Assembly: GCF_042680125.1 (NCBI RefSeq)
Contig: NZ_JBHTNY010000004.1
DNA: 64,000 nucleotides
Strand: one strand, 5' to 3'
Source: Robinsoniella peoriensis
Lineage (GTDB): Bacteria > Bacillota > Clostridia > Lachnospirales > Lachnospiraceae
The notes below the pieces were generated by a model, which made no database searches, was not told the origin of the DNA, and saw nothing but the letters and a program-made list of their open reading frames with translations. Position numbers and translations under genes: made by a program. Shown here piece after piece: positions 52,546 through 60,977 of the stretch (the first letter of the stretch is position 1; each line of letters opens with the position of its first letter).

Positions 52546-53466
52546 TCACCGTAATAAAGGGTTTGAATAAACGCCGTCTGCAATCAGTTTCCGGAAAGAT
52601 TCTACTACGGTATCTTTGTCTTCTTTATATGTAACACCAAACCATTTATCATTTGTTTCTAATAAAGTTACCTGGGCTTTGCCAGATTTAATCATCTGAT
52701 CAACGATAATCGGAAGCAGATATTCTTTCTTCAAATCTCCTTCTTTTATGCCGGAGAGAAATTCAGCAAAACCTGTTTCCAGCTCGTCCAGTAAATCCGG
52801 TGTAAAGCCCCACATATTCATGGAAACATAACTCTTGGCATCAATTGGTTTTTGTGTACCGTCTTCCAAACAGATCGCAGCACCTTCTTTTGTTTTGATG
52901 ATATCCGAAGTTTCATCTACATCTACGAGATGGTAATTTTCGTCGATATTACAAACGCCTCTGGTTACGCCTCCATTGTCGCTTAATGTATTGCCTAATA
53001 TAAAGCCTGCCATACAGAAATTAAACTTACCGGGGACAGGAGCCCAGTTTACTAAATAGTCATGAATTTTTACAAATGCTTCTTTTCCATAATAGTCATC
53101 TGCATTGATAACGATAAATGGGTCATTGAGCAAACCCTTACAGCAAAGTATTGCCTGTCCGGTTCCCCAGGGCTTTGTCCGGTCAGCAGGTTTGGTAAAT
53201 CCTTCAGGAAGATCGTCTAATTCCTGGAAGGCGTAGGATACATCAGCAATTTTTTCGATGCGTCTGCCGATGATTTCCTTAAAATCTTTTTCCAGATCTT
53301 TTCGGATAATAAATACAATTTTATTAAATCCGGCTTCCAGGGCATCATGTATCGAATAATCCATGATAATTTCACCAGCTGGTCCAACAGGTTCCAGTTG
53401 TTTGATACCTCCTCCAAATCGGCTTCCGATTCCGGCAGCCATGATTACCAGTGTTGTGTCTTTCAT
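52546..53466 (-). CDS. Sugar-phosphate nucleotidyltransferase (NTP transferase fold)
   Basis: 306 residues. The N terminus LVIMAAGIGSRFGGGIKQLE at 5-24 is the nucleotide-binding loop of NTP-transferase enzymes, in the variant found in stand-alone nucleotidyltransferases of surface-polymer loci rather than in GalU or RfbA. FIVINADDYYG about 115-125 gives the metal Asp pair, and SMNMWGFTPDL lies further on. It would activate a hexose-1-phosphate or similar phosphate to an NDP derivative; the substrate is not readable. It is divergent from the GT2 at 53648, and AAGGAGAAG precedes its start. Confidence 0.8.
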   Translation of the reverse strand: MKDTTLVIMAAGIGSRFGGGIKQLEPVGPAGEIIMDYSIHDALEAGFNKIVFIIRKDLEKDFKEIIGRRIEKIADVSYAFQELDDLPEGFTKPADRTKPWGTGQAILCCKGLLNDPFIVINADDYYGKEAFVKIHDYLVNWAPVPGKFNFCMAGFILGNTLSDNGGVTRGVCNIDENYHLVDVDETSDIIKTKEGAAICLEDGTQKPIDAKSYVSMNMWGFTPDLLDELETGFAEFLSGIKEGDLKKEYLLPIIVDQMIKSGKAQVTLLETNDKWFGVTYKEDKDTVVESFRKLIADGVYSNPLLR

Positions 53467-53573
53467 AATTCTTCTCCTTGATATTGTTTTTTCATAATAT
53501 AGTCAGTATAGCATATAAAAATGGAAATGAACATCCAAAAAGGGGATCTTAAGAAAAATTAATGTTAAATTCT

Positions 53574-53602
53574 TTGACGATGCCAATTTTTTGGTGTAAT
53601 AT
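53574..53602 (+). promoter_or_regulatory. Sigma-A promoter for the CsbB-like GT2 gene
   Basis: TTGACG (53574-53579), a 17-nt spacer and TAATAT (53597-53602), 45 bases before the start codon at 53648. Confidence 0.7.
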
Positions 53603-53647
53603 TAATCCAAATGCTAAATAACTAAATTTGGAAAGGAATATAATATT

Positions 53648-54589
53648 ATGGCTTTATTATCCGTAGTTATTCCAGCGTATAATGAGGAACGCATGGTGTC
53701 AAAAGCGGCAGAAGCGATTGGAAAAGTACTGGAAAAAGAACATATAGTCTATGAAATTGTTTTTGTAAATGATGGATCAAAGGACGAAACCTGGAATGAA
53801 ATAGAAAAGCTGAGCAGGAAAAAAGAAAACATCATTGGAATTCATTTTTCCAGAAATTTTGGAAAAGAATCTGCAATATTTGCAGGGCTGGCCAATGCCG
53901 GCGGGGATTGTTGTGTTGTGATGGATTGTGACCTGCAGCATCCGCCGGAGACTCTGGTAGAAATGTACCATCTGTGGGAACAGGGGTATGAAATTGTTGA
54001 AGGTGTGAAAAAAAGCAGAGGCAGGGAGAGCGTACTCCACAAGGCCAGTGCGGGGATGTTTTATAAGATTATGTCACGTGCAGTAAAGATTGATATGTCC
54101 AGGGCATCGGATTATAAACTGATGGATCGCAAGGCGGTTAATTCTCTGCTGAATATGCCGGAAAGAAATGCATTTTTCCGGGCATTGTCTTCCTGGGTAG
54201 GATATAGGGGAACCACGGTAGAATTTGATGTTCATGAAAGAATCGATGGGGAATCTAAGTGGTCTACCTGGTCTTTGATAAAATATGCAGTTACAAATAT
54301 TGTGGCTTTTTCGACAGCACCCATGCAGTTTGTAACAGTAGCAGGGGTTTTTGTGTTTTTCCTGGGTGTTTTTCTTGGAATTCAATCTTTGTATAAATAT
54401 TTTTCAGGACATGCTGTGGAGGGATTTACCACTGTAATCCTGTTAATATTGCTGATTGGCAGTATCATTATGATGAGTCTGGGTATCATTGGTTATTATA
54501 TTTCTAAGATTTATGAAGAGGTAAAGGGAAGACCAAGATATTTGATATCGAAGAAGGTTGGTGGACAGGGAAGCGTAACTGAAGATTAA
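53648..54589 (+). CDS. CsbB/GtrB-like glycosyltransferase family 2 with two membrane helices
   Basis: 313 residues: VVIPAYNEERMVSKAAEAI at the N terminus, VFVNDGSKDET, HFSRNFGKESAIFAGL and VMDCDLQHPPETLVEMYHLW (DXD with QHPP); two helices at about 230-250 and 262-290. It closely resembles the paralogue at 46532. In B. subtilis a CsbB-type GT2 charges undecaprenyl phosphate with GlcNAc and YfhO transfers it to lipoteichoic acid; two YfhO-type proteins occur downstream here (60978, 63842), so the same pairing is likely. AAAGGA precedes the start. Confidence 0.9.
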   Translation: MALLSVVIPAYNEERMVSKAAEAIGKVLEKEHIVYEIVFVNDGSKDETWNEIEKLSRKKENIIGIHFSRNFGKESAIFAGLANAGGDCCVVMDCDLQHPPETLVEMYHLWEQGYEIVEGVKKSRGRESVLHKASAGMFYKIMSRAVKIDMSRASDYKLMDRKAVNSLLNMPERNAFFRALSSWVGYRGTTVEFDVHERIDGESKWSTWSLIKYAVTNIVAFSTAPMQFVTVAGVFVFFLGVFLGIQSLYKYFSGHAVEGFTTVILLILLIGSIIMMSLGIIGYYISKIYEEVKGRPRYLISKKVGGQGSVTED

Positions 54590-54646
54590 ATAAATGATGC
54601 GGATTCAGCAGGTCATTTAGAAAAGGATGTAACTAAAGGGGAAAAA

Positions 54647-56386
54647 ATGATTTTAAGTAACAAAACAGGCAGATTACTAGGTTTGTTTTTTGGGATAGCA
54701 GTGATTGTCTTTCTGCTATATCCCATAAGGAACGTTTTTGCGGCTACATTGAAAAGTCCGGATGGATTTGACGGCATACAGTGGGAGTACGATCATGAAG
54801 CTTCTGTTGTGGATGAGAATGGATGGACACAGGCAATGTGCGCTACGGATAAGTATCTGGTGTGTTTGGAAAACGGACAAAAAGGGGAACCGGATACGCT
54901 GATAGCGTTTTATAAGACTGATAAAGATGAAGATGGTTATACTGTACCACAATACAGTTATGCACGTCATACCAGAGTGACGGACTATGAACACGGAAAC
55001 GGGATGACATTTAATCCCAATACAAATGAATTGTACATTGCTACAGGAAATCCCGATAATCCGGATAACTTTGGAAGTCTTATGGTAGCAGATGCAGATA
55101 CGCTGGAATATAAGAGAACGATAAAAATATTAGATGAAGAGATATTTTTTTCGGGAGTTGATTATAATCCTCAGACGAACCAGTATATATTACAGATGGG
55201 ACGATCCGGAGGATATTCTTTTTTGGTAACGGATGCAGATTTCAATATCTTATCTAAAATTGAAGGTGTGAAACGTACGACAGGAACTACGTTTCAGGAC
55301 TTTTGTGTTTCGGGAGATTATATTATCAGTGTATCATATGAATTGAGTTCCGGAGTGAATAATTATATACAGGTCTATTCCATTTCTCAGGGAAAATTGT
55401 TAGGCAGGTATTATATTGATTTTGCAGATTATGAAGAGAAGCGGGAAGCAGAGGATATCTGTATGGTGGAACCCGGAAAATTTATTATTAGTACGGGGGT
55501 TGCTTCCCCCAGAAGAATCCGGTTTTATTCAGCAACCGTTCCGATTGTATATAATATAGAAGCGAAAGCGCAGAATGGCACCGTAAGTGAAAGCAATGCT
55601 CAGGTAGAACCAGGTGGGGAATACAAAATGACCTACCAGCCCAATAAAAATCATGAGGTGAAAAGCGTTACAGTAGATGGAAAAGAAGTTGATATTCAAA
55701 AATATCCTTCGGAATATACCTTTACGAATGTGAATGAAGATCATAGTATTTCTGTAGAATTTTCAAAAATACCAAAATATAAAATAGACACAAAGGTTAC
55801 GAACGGTACTATACATAAGACAAAATCCGTATATCGGGATAAGAGTTATACAGTATCCTACCAGCCGGACGAGCATTATGAATTAGAGTCAATAGTAGTG
55901 GATGGAAAAGCGATTGACATTAAAGGCCATGAAACAGAGTATACTTTTGAGAATGTACAGGATCGGCATAGTATCGAGGTGAAATTTAAGGAAATACCTA
56001 CTTTTGAAATTACTACAAAGGTGACCAACGGAAAGATAAGTGACGGCGCCGCGAAGGTATACCGGGATACTGGCTTCACGGTGGAATATCAACCAAAAGA
56101 AGATGCCGTATTATTAGGAATTCTGGTGGATGGCAGACTTGTCAGCAGGAGTGAATTTCAGGATTCGTATAAATTTGTAAATATCCAGGAAAATCATAAA
56201 ATACATGTTATTTATATATCTGATTTCGTTCCTATGTGTATAATAATGGGAATAGTCATTCTAATACTGGTAATTGGATATACAATTTTGACCATTAGGA
56301 GAAGAAAGCGTCGTATTATTAAAGACAGGCGCAGAAGAAGACGCAGGTTAGATCAGAAAGAAACAGACGAAAAAAAGGAATTGTAA
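54647..56386 (+). CDS. Membrane-anchored extracytoplasmic protein with propeller-like domain and InlB-type B repeats
   Basis: 579 residues. An N-terminal hydrophobic segment (8-31, ending FAA) serves as signal or anchor. About 35-300 is beta-rich with repeated blades (GNGMTFNPNTNELYIATGNP, FSGVDYNPQTNQYILQMGRS, TFQDFCVSGDYIISVSYEL) resembling a beta-propeller. Then come three ~70-residue divergent InlB B-repeats, each with NGT/NGK, a YTVSYQP-like strand, VDGK and a final xHSIxVxF. A second membrane segment lies at about 525-548, with a highly basic cytoplasmic tail (RRRKRR, DRRRRRRR). Function unknown; it could hold or sense the polymer outside the membrane. AAGGGG precedes the start. Confidence 0.7.
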   Translation: MILSNKTGRLLGLFFGIAVIVFLLYPIRNVFAATLKSPDGFDGIQWEYDHEASVVDENGWTQAMCATDKYLVCLENGQKGEPDTLIAFYKTDKDEDGYTVPQYSYARHTRVTDYEHGNGMTFNPNTNELYIATGNPDNPDNFGSLMVADADTLEYKRTIKILDEEIFFSGVDYNPQTNQYILQMGRSGGYSFLVTDADFNILSKIEGVKRTTGTTFQDFCVSGDYIISVSYELSSGVNNYIQVYSISQGKLLGRYYIDFADYEEKREAEDICMVEPGKFIISTGVASPRRIRFYSATVPIVYNIEAKAQNGTVSESNAQVEPGGEYKMTYQPNKNHEVKSVTVDGKEVDIQKYPSEYTFTNVNEDHSISVEFSKIPKYKIDTKVTNGTIHKTKSVYRDKSYTVSYQPDEHYELESIVVDGKAIDIKGHETEYTFENVQDRHSIEVKFKEIPTFEITTKVTNGKISDGAAKVYRDTGFTVEYQPKEDAVLLGILVDGRLVSRSEFQDSYKFVNIQENHKIHVIYISDFVPMCIIMGIVILILVIGYTILTIRRRKRRIIKDRRRRRRRLDQKETDEKKEL

Positions 56387-56456
56387 TATTTTTGTCATAT
56401 ACTTGTAATATTTGAAAAATCCGGAGATTTAAGAGGATAATTTAAAAAGCAATGAC

Positions 56457-56497
56457 ATTGGGTGTAGGAGGCGCAGACTTCTACACCCGTTTTTTTT
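56457..56497 (+). terminator. Intrinsic terminator before the dlt-like operon
   Basis: GGGTGTAG (56460-56467) pairs with CTACACCC (56481-56488), extended by AG/CT with a bulge, then a run of eight T residues (56490-56497). It separates the surface-protein gene from the downstream operon. Confidence 0.88.
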
Positions 56498-56562
56498 AGT
56501 TATAATCAAAAAATCATCAAAGGTTAATTATTCATTTGCATGAGGAAAATGATTTACAAATA

Positions 56563-56591
56563 TTGCAAATATATTAAAAATATGTTATTGT
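56563..56591 (+). promoter_or_regulatory. Candidate promoter of the dlt-like operon
   Basis: TTGCAA (56563-56568), a 17-nt spacer and TATTGT (56586-56591), 32 bases before the start at 56624. The -10 is imperfect. Confidence 0.4.
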
Positions 56592-56623
56592 AGTATGAAT
56601 CATGTTTGATCAGGGAGGTCATA

Positions 56624-58147
56624 ATGCAGAGGAATATTTTGGATTTTCTGGAGAACGCTGCACTGCAGTATCCGGATAAAAAAGCATTTTCAGATGAATT
56701 AAAAAGTATTACCTATAGAGAATTACAAGAGCAGGCGAAAGCAGCAGGAAGCCGATTGACAGAAGAAATTGGAAACAGAACAGGTAAGCCTGTCGTTGTT
56801 TTAATTGACAGGGATGTTGACAGTATCATTGCGTTTATGTCTGTGGTTTACAGCGGCAATTTTTATGTTCCGGTAGATGGGACAATGCCTGCTAAGCGTA
56901 TTGAACTGATTCTGGAAACTTTAATGCCTGAAATAATAATAGCACCAGAAAAGTTGAGAAAAAATTTATCAGATGTTCCATATGAATGTAAGGTCTATGC
57001 CTTAGGGGAATTAAGCTGCCAGCCTGTTAATGAAAAAGAACTGGCGAGAATCAGAAAAGCGGGGCTGGATACGGATCCCCTGTATTCTATTTTTACATCT
57101 GGCTCCACCGGTGTACCAAAAGGCGTATTGGTAGGCCACCACTCCGTAATCGATCTGGTTGACAATTTTGCCAATGAGTTTCATTTTGGTCCTGATTGTA
57201 TCTTTGGAAATCAGGCGCCATTTGACTTTGACGTGTCGGTAAAAGACATTTATTCTACACTTAAAAATGCAGCGACTATGTATATTATTCCGAAAGTAAT
57301 GTTTTCATTTCCTGGAAAATTGATTACATATTTGAATGAGAAGAAGGTGAATACAGTAATCTGGGCTGCATCAGCCCTGCGTATTGTGCAGAATCTCAAA
57401 GCCCTTGATAAGGAATTACCCCGGCATTTGCGTACAATTATGTTCTCCGGTGAAGTGATGCCGAACCGTGTATTGAACTATTGGCGGAACTATCTGCCGG
57501 ATGTTCAGTATGTTAACCTGTATGGTCCTACTGAAATTACATGTAACTGTACATTTTATAAGGTAGACAGAGCATTTCAGGATGAAGAGGTCCTTCCAAT
57601 AGGTAAACCTTTCGAAAACACCGGTATCCTGTTGCTGAATGACAAAAATGAACAGGCAAAGGAAGATGAGACAGGGGAAATCTGTGTAAGAGGAAGTTCT
57701 CTTGCACTGGGATATTACAATAATCCGCAGAAAACCCGGGAGGCATTTTGCCAGAATCCACTGAATAATGTTTATCCGGAAATAATTTATCGCACCGGAG
57801 ATTTGGGTAAATATGATAAAGAGGGAAATTTGATGTTCCTTTCCAGAAAAGATTATCAGATTAAGCATATGGGACACAGAATTGAACTTGGTGAAATAGA
57901 AGTAGTAGCCAATGCACTTCCGGTTCTGGATGCGGCATGCTGTATATATGATGAGATAAAAGAGAAAATTGTTATGTTTTATCAGGCGGGAGAAAAGTGT
58001 GACAGAGATGTTCTGAAATCTATGGGTCAGAGTCTCCCCAAATATATGTTTCCGAATAAATTAAAATATTATGAATCATTGCCGCTTAACAAAAATGGTA
58101 AGATTGACCGCGTATTGTTAAAAAAGGAATATATGGAAAATGAATAA
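56624..58147 (+). CDS. DltA-like amino acid adenylation enzyme (carrier-protein ligase)
   Basis: 507 residues of the ANL superfamily: FTSGSTGVPKG at 157-167 (P-loop), FDFDVSVKD at 200-208, LYGPTE at 299-304, a YRTGDLGKYD motif followed by SRKDYQIKHMGHRIELGEIE, and LPLNKNGKIDR near the C terminus with the catalytic Lys. Size and the FDxxVxD and GHRIELGEIE motifs are those of DltA, which activates D-Ala and loads DltC. At the position of the DltA specificity cysteine (FCGE, from memory) this protein has Ser275 in FSGE, so another amino acid is possible. The ATG at 56624 has AGGGAGG 5 nt upstream. It overlaps the formyltransferase gene by 8 bases. Confidence 0.88.
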   Translation: MQRNILDFLENAALQYPDKKAFSDELKSITYRELQEQAKAAGSRLTEEIGNRTGKPVVVLIDRDVDSIIAFMSVVYSGNFYVPVDGTMPAKRIELILETLMPEIIIAPEKLRKNLSDVPYECKVYALGELSCQPVNEKELARIRKAGLDTDPLYSIFTSGSTGVPKGVLVGHHSVIDLVDNFANEFHFGPDCIFGNQAPFDFDVSVKDIYSTLKNAATMYIIPKVMFSFPGKLITYLNEKKVNTVIWAASALRIVQNLKALDKELPRHLRTIMFSGEVMPNRVLNYWRNYLPDVQYVNLYGPTEITCNCTFYKVDRAFQDEEVLPIGKPFENTGILLLNDKNEQAKEDETGEICVRGSSLALGYYNNPQKTREAFCQNPLNNVYPEIIYRTGDLGKYDKEGNLMFLSRKDYQIKHMGHRIELGEIEVVANALPVLDAACCIYDEIKEKIVMFYQAGEKCDRDVLKSMGQSLPKYMFPNKLKYYESLPLNKNGKIDRVLLKKEYMENE

Positions 58148-59024
58148 GATGAATATTTGTTATAAGGAAATTATTGTGGTGGGAACAACCCAGCTCGCCG
58201 GTCAATGTCTGTCATTTGTGCGGGAAATGAATAAAGATATTTCGGTTTATTTTTGGGATACAGGAGAGAAAGCCAGCGATATTGTGCAGGAATCTTTCAG
58301 GAAAGATAATATATCCTATACCACAAAATCGAAAAAAGAGATAATGGATGAACTGAGAAACTGGGGGACGAAAACGTTGGTTTTCAGTATCATGAATCCA
58401 TATTTATTTCCGGCTGCTGTGGTGGATAACAGTAATCTGAATATCATCAACCTGCATCATGCATTGCTGCCACGTCACAGAGGGCGTAATGGCGAAGCAT
58501 GGGCTGTTTATGAAGGAGATCAGGAAGCCGGTATAACCTGGCATCGTGTGACACCCGGTGTAGACGATGGAGATATTGTGATTCAAAAACAAACACCTGT
58601 TACAGAAGACATGACCTCCATAAAATTGCTGCGTCTGCAGAATAGGCTTGCTTATGAAGGATTTACGGAAGTGTTAGTGGATTTGCTTACGGATAAAGCC
58701 GAATACCAAAAACAGATAATTCCCGGCGACAGCAAAATAAATTTGAATAAAAATGTTCCGGGAGGAGGATATCTGGACCTGCAGTGGACAGGGGAGCAGA
58801 TAAGCCGCTTTCTCAGAACGATGGATTATGGTGTCTTAAAAACACTTGGAACCCCTAAAGTTGAATTTGAAGGCAAGACATATGCCTGGAAAAAGTACAA
58901 GATTGAAAGAGAGAGTACCAGACAAGATTCCGTTGTAATGCAGGATGACTGCTTACATATAGATAAAGACGGATATAGCATTTCATTAAAAAAAATATTT
59001 GAGACAGAGAAAGGAAGTAAATAG
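58140..59024 (+). CDS. N10-formyltetrahydrofolate-dependent formyltransferase
   Basis: 294 residues. A Rossmann-type Formyl_trans_N domain spans about 10-190: IIVVGTTQLAGQ at the N terminus, then INLHHALLPRHRGRNGEAWA at 103-122, carrying Asn104 and His106, and GVDDGDI at 140-146 with the catalytic Asp. The Asn-His-Asp triad and the LLPxxRG loop match methionyl-tRNA formyltransferase and sugar N-formyltransferases. The C terminus is a short all-beta domain (about 205-290), unlike the tRNA-binding OB domain of FMT. It lies between a DltA-like enzyme and a carrier protein, overlapping the former, so formylation of an aminoacyl-S-carrier is the inferred job; formylation of a dTDP-amino sugar is the alternative. 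Confidence 0.85.
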   Translation: MNKMNICYKEIIVVGTTQLAGQCLSFVREMNKDISVYFWDTGEKASDIVQESFRKDNISYTTKSKKEIMDELRNWGTKTLVFSIMNPYLFPAAVVDNSNLNIINLHHALLPRHRGRNGEAWAVYEGDQEAGITWHRVTPGVDDGDIVIQKQTPVTEDMTSIKLLRLQNRLAYEGFTEVLVDLLTDKAEYQKQIIPGDSKINLNKNVPGGGYLDLQWTGEQISRFLRTMDYGVLKTLGTPKVEFEGKTYAWKKYKIERESTRQDSVVMQDDCLHIDKDGYSISLKKIFETEKGSK

Positions 59025-59025
59025 C

Positions 59026-59259
59026 ATGAAAGAAGAATTAATGGAGATTTTGACAGAATTGAGACCGGATGTAGAGTTTGAAGCAGAGACAAAGCTGATT
59101 GACGATGGAGTACTGGACTCCTTTGATATTGTATCTTTGGTAGGAGAACTAAATGATGCATTCGATATTGAAATTAATGTAGAACATTTAATGCCGGAAA
59201 ACTTTAATAATGTGGAAGCAATGCTGCAGCTGATCACTTCCCTACAAGAAGAGGATTAA
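59026..59259 (+). CDS. Acyl/peptidyl carrier protein (DltC-like)
   Basis: 77 residues, DltC size. DDGVLDSFDIVSLV at 26-39 holds the phosphopantetheine attachment Ser32 (LDSFDIV, as in DltC). A conserved FDIEINVEHLMPENF segment follows. It is acidic throughout. The ATG at 59026 follows AAAGGAA at an acceptable distance; an in-frame TTG at 58999 lies inside the preceding gene and is not used. It carries the aminoacyl (possibly formyl-aminoacyl) group as a thioester to the MBOAT protein, whose gene begins 4 bases downstream. Confidence 0.9.
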   Translation: MKEELMEILTELRPDVEFEAETKLIDDGVLDSFDIVSLVGELNDAFDIEINVEHLMPENFNNVEAMLQLITSLQEED

Positions 59260-59262
59260 AAT

Positions 59263-60861
59263 ATGGCTTTTGTATCAGGCTCATTCTTGGTTTTCCTTTT
59301 CGTAGTATTTGCGGCATACTTTCTGACACCGAAGAAATACCAGTGGGTCGTGCTTTTGATTGCCAGCTATACTTTCTATGCATTTTCAGGTGTAAAGTTA
59401 CTGTTTTTTTTAGTTCTGACAACACTTGTAACTTTTATGACGGGACGTTTACTGGGGAAGGTAAATCAACAAACCTCCCAGTACCTGGCTGCACAGAAGA
59501 AAAATCTCAGCAGGGAAGAAAAGAAAGAATATAAAAATAAACAGACTACAAAAAAGAGAAGGATATTGTTTTACGCAGTTTTGGTGAATCTGGGTATCCT
59601 GATCTTTTTGAAATATTTCAACTTCCTGGCAGGAAATGTGAATTCAGTGATTTCATTGTTTGGAAGTAATGCTAAGATTCCGGTATTGAATCTGCTGCTT
59701 CCGCTTGGAATCTCTTTCTACACACTCCAGTCTATTGCTTATGTGGTAGATGTGTATCGAGGGAAGTATGAACCGGATGGAAATATAGCAAAATTTGCAT
59801 TGTTTATGTCTTATTTCCCTCAGATTGTTCAAGGGCCAATTGCCCGTTATGATCAGCTGGCGCATCAGCTTTATGAATCCCATAAATTCGAGTATAATCG
59901 TGTTACACAAGGAGCGCAGCTAATTCTATGGGGATTTATTAAGAAGCTGGTAATAGCAGACCGTCTGGCTGTAATTGTGAATCCCATTTTTGATAATTAT
60001 CAAAATTATGGTGGAATTTTACTGTTTATCGCAGCAGCAGGGTATGGATTTCAGGTATATGCAGATTTTTCAGGCGGTATGGATATTGCGCGTGGAGTAT
60101 CACAGATCCTTGGCATAGATCTGGTTCTGAATTTTGAACGCCCGTATTTTGCTCGGTCTCTTGCGGAGTTCTGGCGCAGATGGCATATAACTCTTGGAAG
60201 CTGGATGAAGGATTACGTATTTTATCCGTTATCCCTGTCAAAACAGTTTTCTAAGCTGGGGAAAGCTACAAGAAAAATTCTTGGCAATTATATTGGCAAA
60301 AAACTGCCAACTTTTTTAAGCATGTTTATTGTATTTATGCTGGTAGGTGTCTGGCATGGGTCAAGCTGGAAATATGTGGGATATGGACTCTGGAATGCTG
60401 TTATCATTGTCAGCAGTATTTTACTGGAGCCATTTTATATCAGCGTGGCGCAGAAATTCAAAGTAAACACTGAGTGTTTTGGATGGCGGTTTTTCCAGAT
60501 GGTCCGTACATTTTTGATTTGCAGCTTTGGAAGATTTTTTTCCAGAGGGTTGTCATTTTTAGTTGCTGTCGATATGATTAAGAGAACATTCACGGAATTT
60601 AATCCCTGGGTGTTATTCGATGGAACGCTTTTAAATCTGGGATTATCTATTTATAACATATTAGTTTTGATTTTTATGATAATTGTAATGTTAATTGTTG
60701 GAAATCTTCAGGAAAAAGGGATACATATCCGGGAATCAATTGCAAGACAGAACCTGTATTTCCGGTGGATGATATATCTGGGTGCACTTATACTAGTATT
60801 AGTATTCGGGATATATGGTCCGGGCTATTCAGCAGCAGAATTTATATATCAACAATTTTAA
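59263..60861 (+). CDS. MBOAT family membrane O-acyltransferase (DltB/AlgI-like)
   Basis: 532 residues with about 11-12 membrane helices. QIVQGPIARYDQL about 187-199, EFWRRWHITLGSWMKDYVFY at 302-321 (His308) and VGVWHGSSW at 361-369 with the presumed catalytic His365 are the MBOAT signatures. It is longer than DltB (about 400) and closer to AlgI in size. The family moves acyl groups from a carrier or CoA across the membrane to an extracellular acceptor; here the adjacent carrier protein is the likely donor. No DltD or AlgJ/AlgX-type SGNH partner is visible in the window. AGAGGA precedes the start. Confidence 0.92.
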   Translation: MAFVSGSFLVFLFVVFAAYFLTPKKYQWVVLLIASYTFYAFSGVKLLFFLVLTTLVTFMTGRLLGKVNQQTSQYLAAQKKNLSREEKKEYKNKQTTKKRRILFYAVLVNLGILIFLKYFNFLAGNVNSVISLFGSNAKIPVLNLLLPLGISFYTLQSIAYVVDVYRGKYEPDGNIAKFALFMSYFPQIVQGPIARYDQLAHQLYESHKFEYNRVTQGAQLILWGFIKKLVIADRLAVIVNPIFDNYQNYGGILLFIAAAGYGFQVYADFSGGMDIARGVSQILGIDLVLNFERPYFARSLAEFWRRWHITLGSWMKDYVFYPLSLSKQFSKLGKATRKILGNYIGKKLPTFLSMFIVFMLVGVWHGSSWKYVGYGLWNAVIIVSSILLEPFYISVAQKFKVNTECFGWRFFQMVRTFLICSFGRFFSRGLSFLVAVDMIKRTFTEFNPWVLFDGTLLNLGLSIYNILVLIFMIIVMLIVGNLQEKGIHIRESIARQNLYFRWMIYLGALILVLVFGIYGPGYSAAEFIYQQF

Positions 60862-60870
60862 CGAGATTTG

Positions 60871-60924
60871 AAAGGCTATTGGAATCAGAAGCAGGGGCTT
60901 TTGTGAAAGGTAGCCTTTTCTTAA
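60871..60924 (+). terminator. Possible terminator after the MBOAT gene
   Basis: AAAGGCTA (60871-60878) pairs with TAGCCTTT (60911-60918), followed by T-rich sequence. The loop is long (about 32 bases), so this is only a moderate candidate. Confidence 0.4.
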
Positions 60925-60977
60925 CATTTCAGGAAAAGAAATAGGGGAGAATGAGAATACCAAAGTGAGGTTATGAA

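Noticed and set aside
57416..57877. 153-codon minus-strand frame within the adenylation enzyme
   Set aside because: The + strand carries the conserved adenylation motifs over the whole stretch; this is a shadow.
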